Shown: positions 53,867 to 63,357, counted from the stretch's first letter. The stretch: DNA of 64,000 nucleotides from Io17-Chloro-G2 sp965226825 (GCA_965226825.1 CBDDED010000003.1:2542001-2606000); one strand, 5' to 3'. Made by a program: numbers and translations. Notes: generated by a model not told the origin, from the sequence alone.

Positions 53867-54229
53867 TTCACCACCTCCGTAAAAATCAATCAGAGTTGGA
53901 ACCGGCTCCCTGCCAACTCCGGTAGGGATGACCGCGTGTCCAGGAGACACACTCTTTCCGCCGGCGACTGTAGTATACAGTGGCGCTGATAATTGTGACG
54001 GCGGTTCCCAAATTCACTCTCAGGTCTCTCAATCATGGCCAAACGCGGCTCCTCTCCCGTCATTCCCGCTACGGGTGAATCCCAGGCGGGGCTGTCGTCC
54101 GGCTAAAAACGCCGCCCTGACCGACGACCAAGCAGGATTCCAGTTGCAGTGTGAATGACTGGGGAGCCGGGTTGAGGGGATCTACGAGGGAGGGGGTGTT
54201 GTGGCGAGGATTGGGTGTAGCCTGTTCCA
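53867..54229. other. Gap between ridA and rel
   Basis: No gene seen. It contains one diverged copy of the dispersed repeat near 54055-54095 (CGTCATTCCCGCTACGGGTG, AATCCCAGGC). Confidence 0.45.
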
Positions 54230-56455
54230 TTAAGCAGGCACGGACGCCATGCTACTGGAGCTATCGCGATATACGGACTTGATTCCGCTCACGCCCTCCA
54301 GCTTGGCGAACAGTTTACCCAACTGCTCCAGTCCGGTGGTATGGACCGTCAACTCGATGGTTACGGTGCCGTCGCTGAGCTCCTTGGTAATGACCGAGGC
54401 GATGTTGACCCGCTCTTCGGAAACCTGCATCGTCACGTCCCGGAGCAGCCCAACCCGGTCATAGGCTTTCATCATTATCCGGATGGGATAAAGGTGCTTG
54501 GCCTCGCCCCAATCCACCTTGACGATTCTCTCCTGCTCGTCCTCATTCTTCAGGCTCACGCAGTCCCTCTTGTGGACCGTTACGCCCCGTGAGCGGGTGA
54601 TGAAGCCCAGAATGAGGTCGCCGGGAATAGGGTTACAACACCGGGCCATGCGTATCAGCAGGTCTCCCACACCCAGGACCGAAATTCCCGAACTCGGACT
54701 GGAAAGGGGCAGGTTTGGCTTTACCGGCGGCAGAGCGGGTTCGGTTTCCTTCCGTGATTCGGCCAGCCGGTGGGCCAGTTGGCTTTCGCTAATCACGCCC
54801 GAGCCCAAGTCGGCCAGCAAGTCGTCCATGTTCTCGTACTTGCTTATCGACAGTATCTCGGCATCGTCGACGTTCTGGTTGATTCGCCGCAATTCCCTCT
54901 TGAGGATCTCACGGCCCCGCTTGACGTTGGTCCCCCGGGCCTGCCGGCGGAACCAATGCCGGACGCTCTGCCTGGCGCCAGCGGACTTGACGTAACCCCG
55001 GTTGGGATTCAGCCAGTCCAGGCTGGGCCCGCGCTCCACCTTGGAGGCCATAACCTCCACCGTGTCGCCGTTCTGAAGCGCCGTGTCCAAAGACACCAGC
55101 CTTCCGTTGACCTTGGCGCCGATGCAACGGTGCCCAAGCTCGGTATGTATCTTGTAGGCGAAATCAATAGGGGTCGAGCCCGAGGTGAGCTCTATGATGT
55201 CTCCCTTTGGGGAGTAGACAAAAACCTGATCGTGGAAAAGGTCCTGTTTTACCGACTCGATAAACTCGTCGGTCCCGACCACTTCCCGTTGCCACTCCAA
55301 CAATTGGCGCAGCCAGGTCATCTTCTCTTCGAACAGGAGGTCTCCGGACTTTCCCTCTTTGTACCGCCAGTGAGCCGCCACACCGTACTCGGCAATCTGG
55401 TGGAGTTCGTAGGTCTTGATCTGGACTTCCAGGTGGTCACCGCCCTCGCAGATCACGGTGGTGTGCAGGGCCTGGTACAGATTATCTTTCGGATTGGCAA
55501 TGTAATCGTCGAACTGCCCGCGTACGGGATGCCATAGCTGGTGGACCGCTCCCAATGCCTTGTAACAATCCTCCTTGGTCTCCACCAACACCCTGAGGGC
55601 ATATAGATCGTAGATGTCGCTCAGTTCCTTGCCCTGCGCGGCGTATTTCTGCATTTTCAGGTAGGTGCTGTAGATGCCCTTGGGCCGCCCATATACCTCG
55701 GTTTTTACCCCGAAACCCTGCAACTCGGCGCTTAGCGTCGCCGACATCCGCTCGATGTACTCTTCCCGCTGCTCCCGCCTCACCGAGATCCACTCGGATA
55801 TTTCCTGGTGCTTTTCGGCATTCAGGTGCCGGAAAGCCAGGTCATCCAACTGCACCTTGATCTCCCAGATGCCCAGGCGATGGGCCAGGGGCGAGTATAT
55901 GTCCAGGGTTTCCTGGGCGATACGCTGCCGCTTTTCGGGAGCCAGGGCGTCCAGGGTCTCCATGTTGTGTAGCCGGTCGGCCAGCTTGATCAACACCACG
56001 CGGATGTCCTCCGCCATGGCCACGAGCATTTTTCTGAGACTTTCGGCGTAAACGGGGTCCTGGTCGTCGGGGAACCCCAGGCCGCTCGACTGAAGATCGT
56101 TGAAGCGCGAGTTGATCCGATCCAACTTGGTTACGCCGTCCACCAGGGCGCTGACTTCCCGTCCGTAGCGAGACTCAACATCCTCAAGGCTCACGCCACA
56201 GTCCTCGACTACGTCGTGAAGCAGAGCAGCAATGATGGTGTTGGGATCTAGGTGTAGTCCGGCCAGTAGGCGAGCGGTTGCCAGGGGGTGGGCGATGTAG
56301 GGCTCACCCGACTTTCGGGTTTGGCCCTGGTGGCATTGGTCGGCGAACGCGTATGCCTCGGCTACCAGCTCCGTAGATTCCGGTTCCAGGTAGCCGGATA
56401 TCAGGTCAAGGAGGACCTGGGCTTCTTTGAGCGCTGCGCCTTCTAGTTTGACCAC
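54230..56455 (-). CDS. rsh: Bifunctional (p)ppGpp synthetase/hydrolase (RelA/SpoT, Rsh)
   Basis: About 741 residues. The HD hydrolase domain has IAALLHDVVEDCG and VLIKLADRLHNMETLDAL. The synthetase domain has GRPKGIYSTYLKMQKYA and NPKDNLYQALHTTVICEGGD. Then follow a TGS domain (GDIIELTSGSTPIDFAYKIH, GDTVEVMASK) and a C-terminal ACT domain (IRIMMKAYDRVGLLRDVTMQ). HD residues look intact, so it can probably both make and destroy (p)ppGpp. Start is uncertain: GTG 56455 gives a usual N-terminus (VKLEGAALKEAQVLLDLIS), while a GTG at 56599 would add 48 unlikely residues. A single Rsh enzyme is usual in this type of bacterium. Confidence 0.95.
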   Translation of the reverse strand: MVKLEGAALKEAQVLLDLISGYLEPESTELVAEAYAFADQCHQGQTRKSGEPYIAHPLATARLLAGLHLDPNTIIAALLHDVVEDCGVSLEDVESRYGREVSALVDGVTKLDRINSRFNDLQSSGLGFPDDQDPVYAESLRKMLVAMAEDIRVVLIKLADRLHNMETLDALAPEKRQRIAQETLDIYSPLAHRLGIWEIKVQLDDLAFRHLNAEKHQEISEWISVRREQREEYIERMSATLSAELQGFGVKTEVYGRPKGIYSTYLKMQKYAAQGKELSDIYDLYALRVLVETKEDCYKALGAVHQLWHPVRGQFDDYIANPKDNLYQALHTTVICEGGDHLEVQIKTYELHQIAEYGVAAHWRYKEGKSGDLLFEEKMTWLRQLLEWQREVVGTDEFIESVKQDLFHDQVFVYSPKGDIIELTSGSTPIDFAYKIHTELGHRCIGAKVNGRLVSLDTALQNGDTVEVMASKVERGPSLDWLNPNRGYVKSAGARQSVRHWFRRQARGTNVKRGREILKRELRRINQNVDDAEILSISKYENMDDLLADLGSGVISESQLAHRLAESRKETEPALPPVKPNLPLSSPSSGISVLGVGDLLIRMARCCNPIPGDLILGFITRSRGVTVHKRDCVSLKNEDEQERIVKVDWGEAKHLYPIRIMMKAYDRVGLLRDVTMQVSEERVNIASVITKELSDGTVTIELTVHTTGLEQLGKLFAKLEGVSGIKSVYRDSSSSMASVPA

Positions 56456-56674
56456 TCTGTCACGATGATAATCCCCTAAGCCCGGTATGTCCAGACAATT
56501 CCAACCGCCTTCATGTGGAAACAGCCTCTTGCGTTGACGAATGCCGTAACCCGCCACATCAAATCTCAGAAAAGCCCCACGCGTACCCACGGCTATCACA
56601 ACCCACCACTGGAAGACTAGCGTAAGCCGGTGACTTCAAAGCGTTGGCGTCGCTATATCCGCCGGCGCCCCTCG

Positions 56675-56808
56675 GTAACTGTTCAAACTTGGTGGGTCGA
56701 ATTGGTCGAAGGCCGTTTGGCAGCCGTCAGTCTGAGCGTCAGCAACGGGGATTCGCCCCAGATTTTCGAACTTCAGACCCTCGGATCCCCTTAAGTCTGA
56801 ACAGTTAC
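56675..56808. repeat. Possible MITE with 11-bp terminal inverted repeats
   Basis: GTAACTGTTCA (56675-56685) is inverted exactly at 56798-56808. The 112-bp interior has no gene. No matching flanking duplication was found. Confidence 0.4.
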
Positions 56809-57577
56809 GTCGTTATTGTGTTGACGACGGCATGGAACGGTTGCCGGGGCACGGAAGCCGGTGGTATCAGATGGAGTAGGTTTGGCGACTCCAGTGGGCC
56901 AACGGGTTGAAATGGTCTTCACGATGCACGACGCCGCCCCAGGGCTATCGCATCATAAACTGCGGCTGGTGCGTCCTAAATGTCCTGCTTCCCGCGGCTA
57001 GGAGAAGTCAGGATGGGGGCACAACCCCACCCCCGTCTTTCTCGCCGCAGCGGGAATCCAGAGCCCTTTATCTCAATAGCCTAGGTTAGGATACGCAGGA
57101 CGCCTCGCCTCTTAGCCAAGCAGACCGGTCCCATGCGGACCACTCCTGCATTGCCCCACGTACCTGGATGTGGGAACGGGCTCTGGATTCCCGCTGCGGC
57201 GGGAATGACGGGTGAGGGTCACCCGAGTATTGGCATTGTAAATGCGATTGCCCTGGACTTTTGAGATAGTTTCTTCAGGTTGAGCCACAGCAAACACCAC
57301 GCAATATCTCACCACCCACATCTTGTCCCCCCAAAAGTTTGTCAGAGGCACCCCGCCACCTGGAGAAAATCGCCTGACGATCCGACCAATAAATCCGCAC
57401 CTTTCTCAGGATTCACTCCTACGGGTAAATTTCAACCTCATTCCAATATCAACCCCTGCACGCCCCTCATTCTTGCTGCAGCCATTGGTGATAGAATCCT
57501 TCTCGTTGCGTCCGGCCGGTCTTAAGACAACCGGCCCCTTTGGGCGCGTGAACCGTTCACACTTGAACCATTCAGAA
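56809..57577. other. Intergenic region with inverted dispersed repeats
   Basis: No gene recognised. Dispersed hairpin-repeat copies lie at about 57030-57066 (forward) and 57178-57216 (inverted), both matching CGCCGCAGCGGGAATCCAGA, GCCC. Confidence 0.5.
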
Positions 57578-57615
57578 AGGAACGCTCAGTTGTTCAAAGG
57601 AACTCTCGGTTGTTA
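57578..57615 (+). repeat. 19-bp tandem duplication containing a ribosome-binding site
   Basis: AAAGGAACGCTCAGTTGTT (57578-57596) is followed by AAAGGAACTCTCGGTTGTT (57597-57615). The second copy provides the site and the TTG start of the MFS gene; the equivalent TTG in the first copy leads to a stop within nine codons. Confidence 0.75.
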
Positions 57616-59118
57616 AGTTCGGTCAAAAATAGCCCCAACTACAAGTACTGGGTCATCGGCGCGTTGGCCATCGGCATGTTCAGTTCGGTGGTGGACCACG
57701 GCAGCGTCAACATTGCCCTGCCATCGGTGGCCTCCGACTTCGGCACCGATCTGGCGACCATTCAGTGGGTGATTATCGGGTACGCCCTCACCATCAGCGC
57801 CCTGCTGCTCCCGATGGGACGGTTGGGGGACATGGTGGGCCGGACCAACGTTTATGTCCTGGGAACCTTGATCTTTGTAGCCGGGGCCGCGCTCGCGGCC
57901 GCATCGCCCAATCTACCGGTCCTCGTTTTGGCTCGGATTGTCCAGGGCGGCGGCGCCGCCATGAGCCAGGGTACCGGAATGGCCATACTAATATCCACCT
58001 TCCCGGAAGGAGAGAGGGGCAAGGCACTGGGTATGATGATGACCATCATCGGCATTGGGGCCATTGCCGGTCCGTCGCTGGGCGGGTTGCTGGTGGGGGC
58101 GTTCGGCTGGCAGTCCGTGTTCGTGTTCAGCATTCCCCTCGGAATTCTGGCAGTGATTGCCTCATTGGCCATCCTGGACAAGACCCGCACCGGAGAGTCC
58201 GGCCCGGGTTCGACCAGGGGGAGGTTCGACTGGCTGGGAGCGACGCTGTCGGCAGCGGCGCTGCTGGCAGTGCTGATGCCGATAACCTTCGGGCCCAAAT
58301 GGGGCTGGAGTTCTCCGCCAATCATCGGTTCAGGCGCGGCTTTTGCCGTCCTGCTATGCGGCTTCATCTGGTGGGAACTTCGGATCGCCGAGCCCCTGTT
58401 GGACCTCCGGTTGTTCCGGAGAAGAGTCTTTACCCTGGGGGTTTCCTCCGCTTTCCTCACCTTCCTGGGGAGCTCGGCGGTCTTGTTTTTGACACCCTTC
58501 TACCTGCAGAGGGTGCATGGCTACAGTCCCACTCAGGCAGGGCTCATCGTGGCGCCCGCCGCGATGTGTATCGCAGTGCTCGGGCCGATCAGCGGGCGCC
58601 TATCGGACCGTTATGGTTGGAGGATGCTCACGTCAGGCGGACTGGCCGTTTCTATCGTCGGAATTTTCATGCTGTCCAGCCTGGACGAGAACTCCTCCCT
58701 GCCCGTGATAATGTCGGCGTTGGTCTTACACAGCATAGGAATGGGGGCTTTTTTCTCGCCGAACACAAGCTCCATAATGAGCGCGGTAGAACGGAACCGG
58801 TTCGGCGCGGTTTCCGCGTTCACCAACCTGATACGGAATGGGGCCAATGTGACCAGCGTGGCCATGGCCACGGTGATCGTAACGGCCACCATGTCGTCGT
58901 TGGGGTTCCAGCCCAGTCTGGATGCGGTGGAATGCGGTGGGAGCGGTGCGGGAGGCGATGCCTGCCAGGCGTTCACTACCGGTCTAAACCGGGCCTACTG
59001 GGCTATGGCAGGTCTTCTGATTGCCTCATTCTGCGTTTCGGTGGTTACGAGCAACAAGACCAGGGGACTATCCCCCGATCCAGGGGTGGGTGCAGAGGCC
59101 GGGCAATCTGGGCATTAA
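57610..59118 (+). CDS. MFS drug-efflux transporter, DHA2 (14-helix) type
   Basis: A 502-residue protein, TTG start, about 14 helices. DHA2 features: VVDHGSVNIALPSVASDFGT, LPMGRLGDMVGRTNVYVLGT and LARIVQGGGAAMSQGTGMAI, then the motif-C-like GPSLGGLLVGAFGWQSVFV. Such proteins export drugs or metabolites using the proton gradient. The final soluble loop holds two Cys (ECGGSGAGGDACQAF). It stands alone; a TetR-type repressor is not adjacent. Confidence 0.92.
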   Translation: MLSSVKNSPNYKYWVIGALAIGMFSSVVDHGSVNIALPSVASDFGTDLATIQWVIIGYALTISALLLPMGRLGDMVGRTNVYVLGTLIFVAGAALAAASPNLPVLVLARIVQGGGAAMSQGTGMAILISTFPEGERGKALGMMMTIIGIGAIAGPSLGGLLVGAFGWQSVFVFSIPLGILAVIASLAILDKTRTGESGPGSTRGRFDWLGATLSAAALLAVLMPITFGPKWGWSSPPIIGSGAAFAVLLCGFIWWELRIAEPLLDLRLFRRRVFTLGVSSAFLTFLGSSAVLFLTPFYLQRVHGYSPTQAGLIVAPAAMCIAVLGPISGRLSDRYGWRMLTSGGLAVSIVGIFMLSSLDENSSLPVIMSALVLHSIGMGAFFSPNTSSIMSAVERNRFGAVSAFTNLIRNGANVTSVAMATVIVTATMSSLGFQPSLDAVECGGSGAGGDACQAFTTGLNRAYWAMAGLLIASFCVSVVTSNKTRGLSPDPGVGAEAGQSGH

Positions 59119-59192
59119 CGGCCGCACCTCACCCGGCTCATGTGCGGCGCAGGTAAGCCCCAAGTAAGCCATAGAGGTAAGCGTCAGGGGCG

Positions 59193-59975
59193 TTAGGCGT
59201 GGAGACGTTCGTAGGCTGACAAGCGTTCTATGCCGTGTTCCTGATCGTATTCCGGAGCGGCAACCAGTTGGCCGGTCATGGTTTCGGCGGTCTGCAGCCC
59301 CATGAACACCGCCACCTCGGCAATGTCGTCTGGCAAACGCATCCGCTTGTGGACCTCATCGTCGTAGTCGTCGTTGGGCTTGGTCAGGTTCCAGCCCGGA
59401 TCGAGAATGTTGACCGCGATGCCGTAGTCCTTGACCTCGTCGGCCAGAGCTTCGCTGAGTCGTTCCACGGCGGCTTTGCACGCCGCATAGGAAGCTTGCC
59501 CCGCTCTGCCGCGGCGAGCAACGTTTTTGGACGTCATGTTGACGATGACCCCGGTGCGGCGCTCTATCATGTGAGGCAGGACCGCCTTGCACACCATAAA
59601 GGTGGTGGTGAGGTTGGATTCCATCACCAGGCTCCATTCCTCCGGGGTGATGTCCAGCACCGTCACCGAGTGGGTCAGGTCTTTGGTGAACAACCGGTAG
59701 CCGCCGGCATTGTTGACCAGGACGTCTATCTTGCCCAGGTTGCTGACAGTCTCGTCAACAGCCCGGGCGGCTCCCTCGCTGGTGGTAAGCTCGGCGTTTA
59801 CCGTGTGGGCCCGGCGGCCCAAGGCGCGGATCTCGCTTGCCACGGCATCCAACTCTGACGGTGTACGGGCAACCACGCCAACGTCAGCGCCTTCCCTAGC
59901 ATAGGCCAGGGCCATAGACCGGCCCAACCCGCGGGCCCCGCCGGTTACCAACGCAACCTTCCCTTCTAACTGCAT
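59193..59975 (-). CDS. SDR-family NAD(P)-dependent oxidoreductase
   Basis: A 260-residue classical SDR: TGGARGLG cofactor site, NNAGG, Ser in VNMTSKNVARR, catalytic SYAACKAAVERLSEAL (Tyr and Lys four apart), and the following NILDPGWNLTKP. Unlike the other two SDRs in this window it has the complete Ser-Tyr-Lys set. Start 59975 follows GAGGGACAG. Substrate unknown. Confidence 0.92.
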   Translation of the reverse strand: MQLEGKVALVTGGARGLGRSMALAYAREGADVGVVARTPSELDAVASEIRALGRRAHTVNAELTTSEGAARAVDETVSNLGKIDVLVNNAGGYRLFTKDLTHSVTVLDITPEEWSLVMESNLTTTFMVCKAVLPHMIERRTGVIVNMTSKNVARRGRAGQASYAACKAAVERLSEALADEVKDYGIAVNILDPGWNLTKPNDDYDDEVHKRMRLPDDIAEVAVFMGLQTAETMTGQLVAAPEYDQEHGIERLSAYERLHA

Positions 59976-60236
59976 CTGTCCCTCACGTTTTGCCCGCCAT
60001 TTTTCTGGCTGGATGACCGGTAGCGGGCCTGTATACTTTTGGATTATCACAGGTTGGGCGTCACCTTCGTGTCGGCATTTCGCAAGTTGTATGTGACGGC
60101 CCTAACTGCTTATCGGGGGTCTTAGCTGGCGCTAGTGCGCCTACTATCAGTTTCATCACCATCCGGTGTGGGAACCGTAAAAGGGCTGATGATAGGCAAA
60201 GTGGACCGGCTAAGAACACCGCAAGCAACAAGGAAT

Positions 60237-60670
60237 TTAAAGGGCATAAGTGTAATCCGCGGACACCACCCTGAATGTCAAACGGTTGTTCGAAGGGTCA
60301 AAAACCATTCGCCACTGGTTCAAGATATCTCTACCCAACAATGATGGGATATCCATTATATTCGGCGATGGCTTGCAGATTCTCAACTGTAACGAATAAA
60401 CGTATAGAGAACGCCTACCTTCGCTAAAAGCCAAAAGAGCTGGTTCCAAAAATTTTCGGTAGCTCCTCCGATACCGACGCTCGTGGTACTTTCTTCTAAC
60501 CGGGAGTAGTCAACTCCCATACCTTGCCCGTCCAGTGGCATCAGTAAGGTCGAGTCCGCTCCAGTATCTACGATAAACGAAACGTCTCTACGCATTTCTA
60601 GCCTGGGAATAACGAGGCGACCCTACTTGGAGGGTCGCCCAGAAGTGTCTCCAAATCTACCTCGCAGCAT
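60237..60670 (-). pseudogene. Retropepsin-like aspartyl protease (broken)
   Basis: Minus-strand gene starting at ATG 60670, 10 bases after the stop of the DUF5678-type gene: MLRGRFGDTSGRPSK, in-frame TAG, GRLVIPRLEMRRDVSFIVDT, GADSTLLMPLDG, then a one-base frameshift in the T-run near 60450, then EPALLAFSEG and IPSLLGRDILNQWRMVFDPS. The DTGADS active-site loop and the LLGRDIL flap region are those of retroviral-type aspartyl proteases common in Chloroflexota and Cyanobacteria. Both lesions are single-base changes, so loss is recent or partly sequencing error. Confidence 0.75.
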
Positions 60671-60679
60671 ACCGTTCGG

Positions 60680-60967
60680 TCACAGAATCATCGTGCGCTC
60701 AGTTGTGTCAATGAACCTAATGATCAGGTTCCGTCTTGGTAATTTCTTTTTTTCAACTTCACCCATCAGCGCCTCGAAGGTTTTTGCATTAGCCTTAACC
60801 TTGCCTTCTACAACGGCTATCCACTGGTTAGGGTATTCGTCAATCATTCTCGGTCGGTCCGAAGACAGGGCTTTCGCCGACCGCCGAAATGCTTCTAGTT
60901 CTTTTACCACGTCAGCAGGGTTACCTAATTGCTCACGGATGACTGTATCAGTGAGCGCTGTTCCCAT
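60680..60967 (-). CDS. DUF5678-type small protein
   Basis: A 95-residue soluble protein. The central part YPNQWIAVVEGKVKANAKTF, EALMGEVEKKKLP, LIIRFIDTTE matches the short DUF5678 pattern (YP-x-W-hAhh-G-h-hA-x-h). Start 60967 follows AAAGGAGGAGTAACC. It sits directly upstream of a retropepsin-like protease gene with 10 bases between, the order in which these two families are commonly found together. Role unknown, perhaps a protease substrate, partner or antitoxin-like module. Confidence 0.7.
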   Translation of the reverse strand: MGTALTDTVIREQLGNPADVVKELEAFRRSAKALSSDRPRMIDEYPNQWIAVVEGKVKANAKTFEALMGEVEKKKLPRRNLIIRFIDTTERTMIL

Positions 60968-61171
60968 GGTTACTCCTCCTTTCAATGACTGCCATTAAGC
61001 ACGTTAACTCAGGGACCCTTTGAACGGGAGCTATTGGGACAATGAAGCAACGGGCGACCCAAAGGTTGCAGTCCAATATCAAGCGACGATGTCCAAATTA
61101 GCAGCTCGCCATTCAATGAATCGCAGGCTTACAGACTCCCAAAGCCCGTTGTCTCCAGGCACAATTCATAG

Positions 61172-61206
61172 CCGTACCGGGGTGGTCTGGCGAAACCCCG
61201 GTACGG
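61172..61206. repeat. Perfect 12-bp hairpin
   Basis: CCGTACCGGGGT (61172-61183) pairs with ACCCCGGTACGG (61195-61206). No T-run follows. It lies in the gap between the DUF5678-type and VOC genes. Confidence 0.6.
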
Positions 61207-61256
61207 TCTCCAGCGTTTGAACTATGACGGGGGAAGGGCCCCGAAAACGACTAAGT

Positions 61257-61371
61257 AACTATCTCAAAACGTGGTTCGACATGCTCCCCATGAGCGGGCC
61301 AAAATTGCATTCCGCTCACCCTGAGCTTGTCGAAGGGCGCCGTCAAGACCAAAGATAGTTTTGAGATAGTT
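61257..61371. mobile_element. MITE-like palindromic element
   Basis: Outer inverted repeats AACTATCTCAAAAC (61257-61270) and GTTTTGAGATAGTT (61358-61371) are perfect. Inside them lie near-palindromic arms TTCGACATGCTCC, TGAGCGG and CCGCTCACCCTGAGCTTGTC, GAA. The element of 115 bp abuts the stop codon of the VOC gene. Confidence 0.65.
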
Positions 61372-61372
61372 T

Positions 61373-61774
61373 CTAAGTGCCTATCCAGCCGGCTCCGCTG
61401 ATATCGACAACTTGATGGTCGGGACCGCGGTACTTGATCTCATAGTAAGAATGGGCGCCGGGCGTCTGGGCTGGGCCAAAGTCCATGCGGCCCATGGGGG
61501 ATGCGCCTTCCTCTTCGAGCTTCTTGCAGGCGGCGTCCACGTCGTCAACCACGAAGCCCAGGTGGTCTATGCCCGCGTACCCGGGAACATCCCGGGGGGA
61601 TTCGCCGTTGCCCTGCTCGTTGCTCCTAAGGATGGCAAGGTTGATGTACCCGTCGGACAGGTAAACGCCAGATCCGGCCTTGCCGACTTCTTCCAGGTCA
61701 AACGCGGACTTGTAAAATTCGGCGGTTTTTCCCGGGTCAGGTGTGCGTATGGCGATATGCTTGATCCTGGCCAT
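61373..61774 (-). CDS. VOC-family (glyoxalase/dioxygenase-like) protein
   Basis: A 133-residue VOC protein: IKHIAIRTPDPGKTAEFYKS, AFDLEEVGKAGSGVYLSDGY, GIDHLGFVVDDVDAACKKLE, FEIKYRGPDHQVVDISG-like end (SYYEIKYRGPDHQVVDISGA). Metal ligands His near the start, His in DHLGF and Glu in YYEIK fit the pattern. Start follows AGGGAGGGAACC. It leads a minus-strand group with the alpha/beta hydrolase and luciferase-like genes, compatible with catabolism of an aromatic compound. Confidence 0.9.
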   Translation of the reverse strand: MARIKHIAIRTPDPGKTAEFYKSAFDLEEVGKAGSGVYLSDGYINLAILRSNEQGNGESPRDVPGYAGIDHLGFVVDDVDAACKKLEEEGASPMGRMDFGPAQTPGAHSYYEIKYRGPDHQVVDISGAGWIGT

Positions 61775-61929
61775 GGTTCCCTCCCTACCTAATAGAGTTA
61801 CCTGAAACGTCGGCTATCGGTGGTCTTGCGGAACGGGGCCCGCTGTTGGTCCCCTTCCACATCGGCCGGTGCGGTCGCTTGGATTATATTCGGGGCAACA
61901 GACCCCAATCAACCGGCCTGCAGAGCGGG

Positions 61930-62796
61930 TTAGACCCGGACCACGTCCGGAATGTCCTCGACAACCCCAACCAGGAAGTTGCGCACCAGGCGGTTAAAGG
62001 TTTCGGGTTTTTCGGTCATGGGAAGATGGCCGCAATTGTCGATTACGTCCAGATTGGAGTTGGGAAGCACGGAATTCAGGGCCTCTCCCTGTTCCAGAGG
62101 CGCAAGGCCGTCCTGGCGGCCCCAAATCAACAGGGTCTCAGTCTCGACGGCGGGAAGCATCTGCATGAGTTCCGGGTCAGTTGATCCGTCTTTGGTCAAC
62201 TCTGCGACCAGCCCGCGACCTTTCCATTGACGTTCGAATTCAGGGCCCCGGCGGACGTTTTCCCACTCGGCTCCAAAGCCGTAAGCCTGGGCGGTCGCGA
62301 TGAGTCCCAGTTTGGCGAACACCGCCTTGGCGAAGTCCTCTTCATCCAGGTCCGACAGGTTTGGCGGATTGCCATGCTGATCGACTGCGGAGAAGTCCAA
62401 CCCCATGGGATTGGACAGAATCATGTGGCCCGCCCGGTCAGGGTGCCTTGCGGCCAGCCATAGAGCAATCCAGCCGCCAATCGAATGGCCCGCCAGCGTC
62501 ACCCGTTCCAACTCCAGGGCGTCCATCATTTCCAGGACCACGCGCCCGTAGTCTCCAACAGAAGCAATCGATTCTGGTGGTTTCCCTTCTCGCCAGCCCG
62601 GCAGTTGGGGCAGGTAGGTCACGGCGGTGGTGCCTAACGCCATGTGGCAAGCTTCCCACTTACCGGCGCCCCCCATGCCGTGAAGATACATGATCGGGTC
62701 CGCGCCCTCTTCGGCGCCGCCCACCAGGTACGAGATGTCAAACCCACCGGCTTTCACGGCCCGGCGGGTGAAAATTGAACCGTCAGCAGCTCCCAT
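61930..62796 (-). CDS. Alpha/beta-fold hydrolase
   Basis: A 288-residue alpha/beta hydrolase. Oxyanion region MYLHGMGGAGKWEACH, nucleophile elbow TLAGHSIGGWIALWLAARHP, acid in LLIWGRQDGLAPLEQGEALN, His in DVIDNCGHLPMTEKPETFNR. Typical for esterases, lactonases and C-C bond hydrolases. Starts with ATG at 62796; the upstream ribosome-binding site is weak. It follows the 169-residue unknown gene on the same strand, a likely operon. Confidence 0.92.
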   Translation of the reverse strand: MGAADGSIFTRRAVKAGGFDISYLVGGAEEGADPIMYLHGMGGAGKWEACHMALGTTAVTYLPQLPGWREGKPPESIASVGDYGRVVLEMMDALELERVTLAGHSIGGWIALWLAARHPDRAGHMILSNPMGLDFSAVDQHGNPPNLSDLDEEDFAKAVFAKLGLIATAQAYGFGAEWENVRRGPEFERQWKGRGLVAELTKDGSTDPELMQMLPAVETETLLIWGRQDGLAPLEQGEALNSVLPNSNLDVIDNCGHLPMTEKPETFNRLVRNFLVGVVEDIPDVVRV

Positions 62797-62847
62797 AAGC
62801 CTATCTATCCGGCGCAGCCGGAATCGCGGGGCAACCCTTGGTGGACA

Positions 62848-63357
62848 TCATGCGGTCTCGGCCCACCAGAGTTTGACGCAATCCAGCTCGAAATAAGTAT
62901 CCATTGCCTCGGTGTCGGGCAGCGGACTGCCCTCGGGTAGAGTTACGCCCAACCGGATCAGGTAATCTTCTCCCGACTCGGCTCTCTTTTGGACTGCCAG
63001 GGCCGCATCAGGCTCGCGCTGGTCCCCAATCCGTTTGAAGTCTCCGTACCGGCCCTGGAACATGACCGTGCGCTCAGAACCGGTCTTGTAGTAGGTCTCC
63101 AGCAGCACCTCGGCGTCGTCATCGATGGGCCCGCCCTGCTGGTCCACAAGGACCAGCCTCAGGGCGCATCCCCGGTGTTCTGAAGTGGGCCCCACAAAAA
63201 TCAACTGGTAAGGCGCGCCGTCGGGTCCGGGCGGAGGCACGTGCATTTCCCAACCGACGGAAACCTTCCCGTCCGAGGTTTCCTGAAAATCCCGGCCGGT
63301 TTCAAAGGATTCCCGCGTCAGGGTGTAATTGAAGTCTTCGTACAGGGAGAGGGTCAT
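62848..63357 (-). CDS. Hypothetical protein in the hydrolase/monooxygenase group
   Basis: A 169-residue soluble protein, beta-rich and acidic: SDGKVSVGWEMHVPPPGPDG, ALRLVLVDQQGGPIDDDAEV, LLETYYKTGSERTVMFQGRY, GDFKRIGDQREP, DTEAMDTYFELDCVKLWW. I do not recognise the family. No signal or membrane segments. It lies between the luciferase-like monooxygenase and the hydrolase on the same strand with short gaps, so it may take part in the same pathway. Confidence 0.75.
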   Translation of the reverse strand: MTLSLYEDFNYTLTRESFETGRDFQETSDGKVSVGWEMHVPPPGPDGAPYQLIFVGPTSEHRGCALRLVLVDQQGGPIDDDAEVLLETYYKTGSERTVMFQGRYGDFKRIGDQREPDAALAVQKRAESGEDYLIRLGVTLPEGSPLPDTEAMDTYFELDCVKLWWAETA

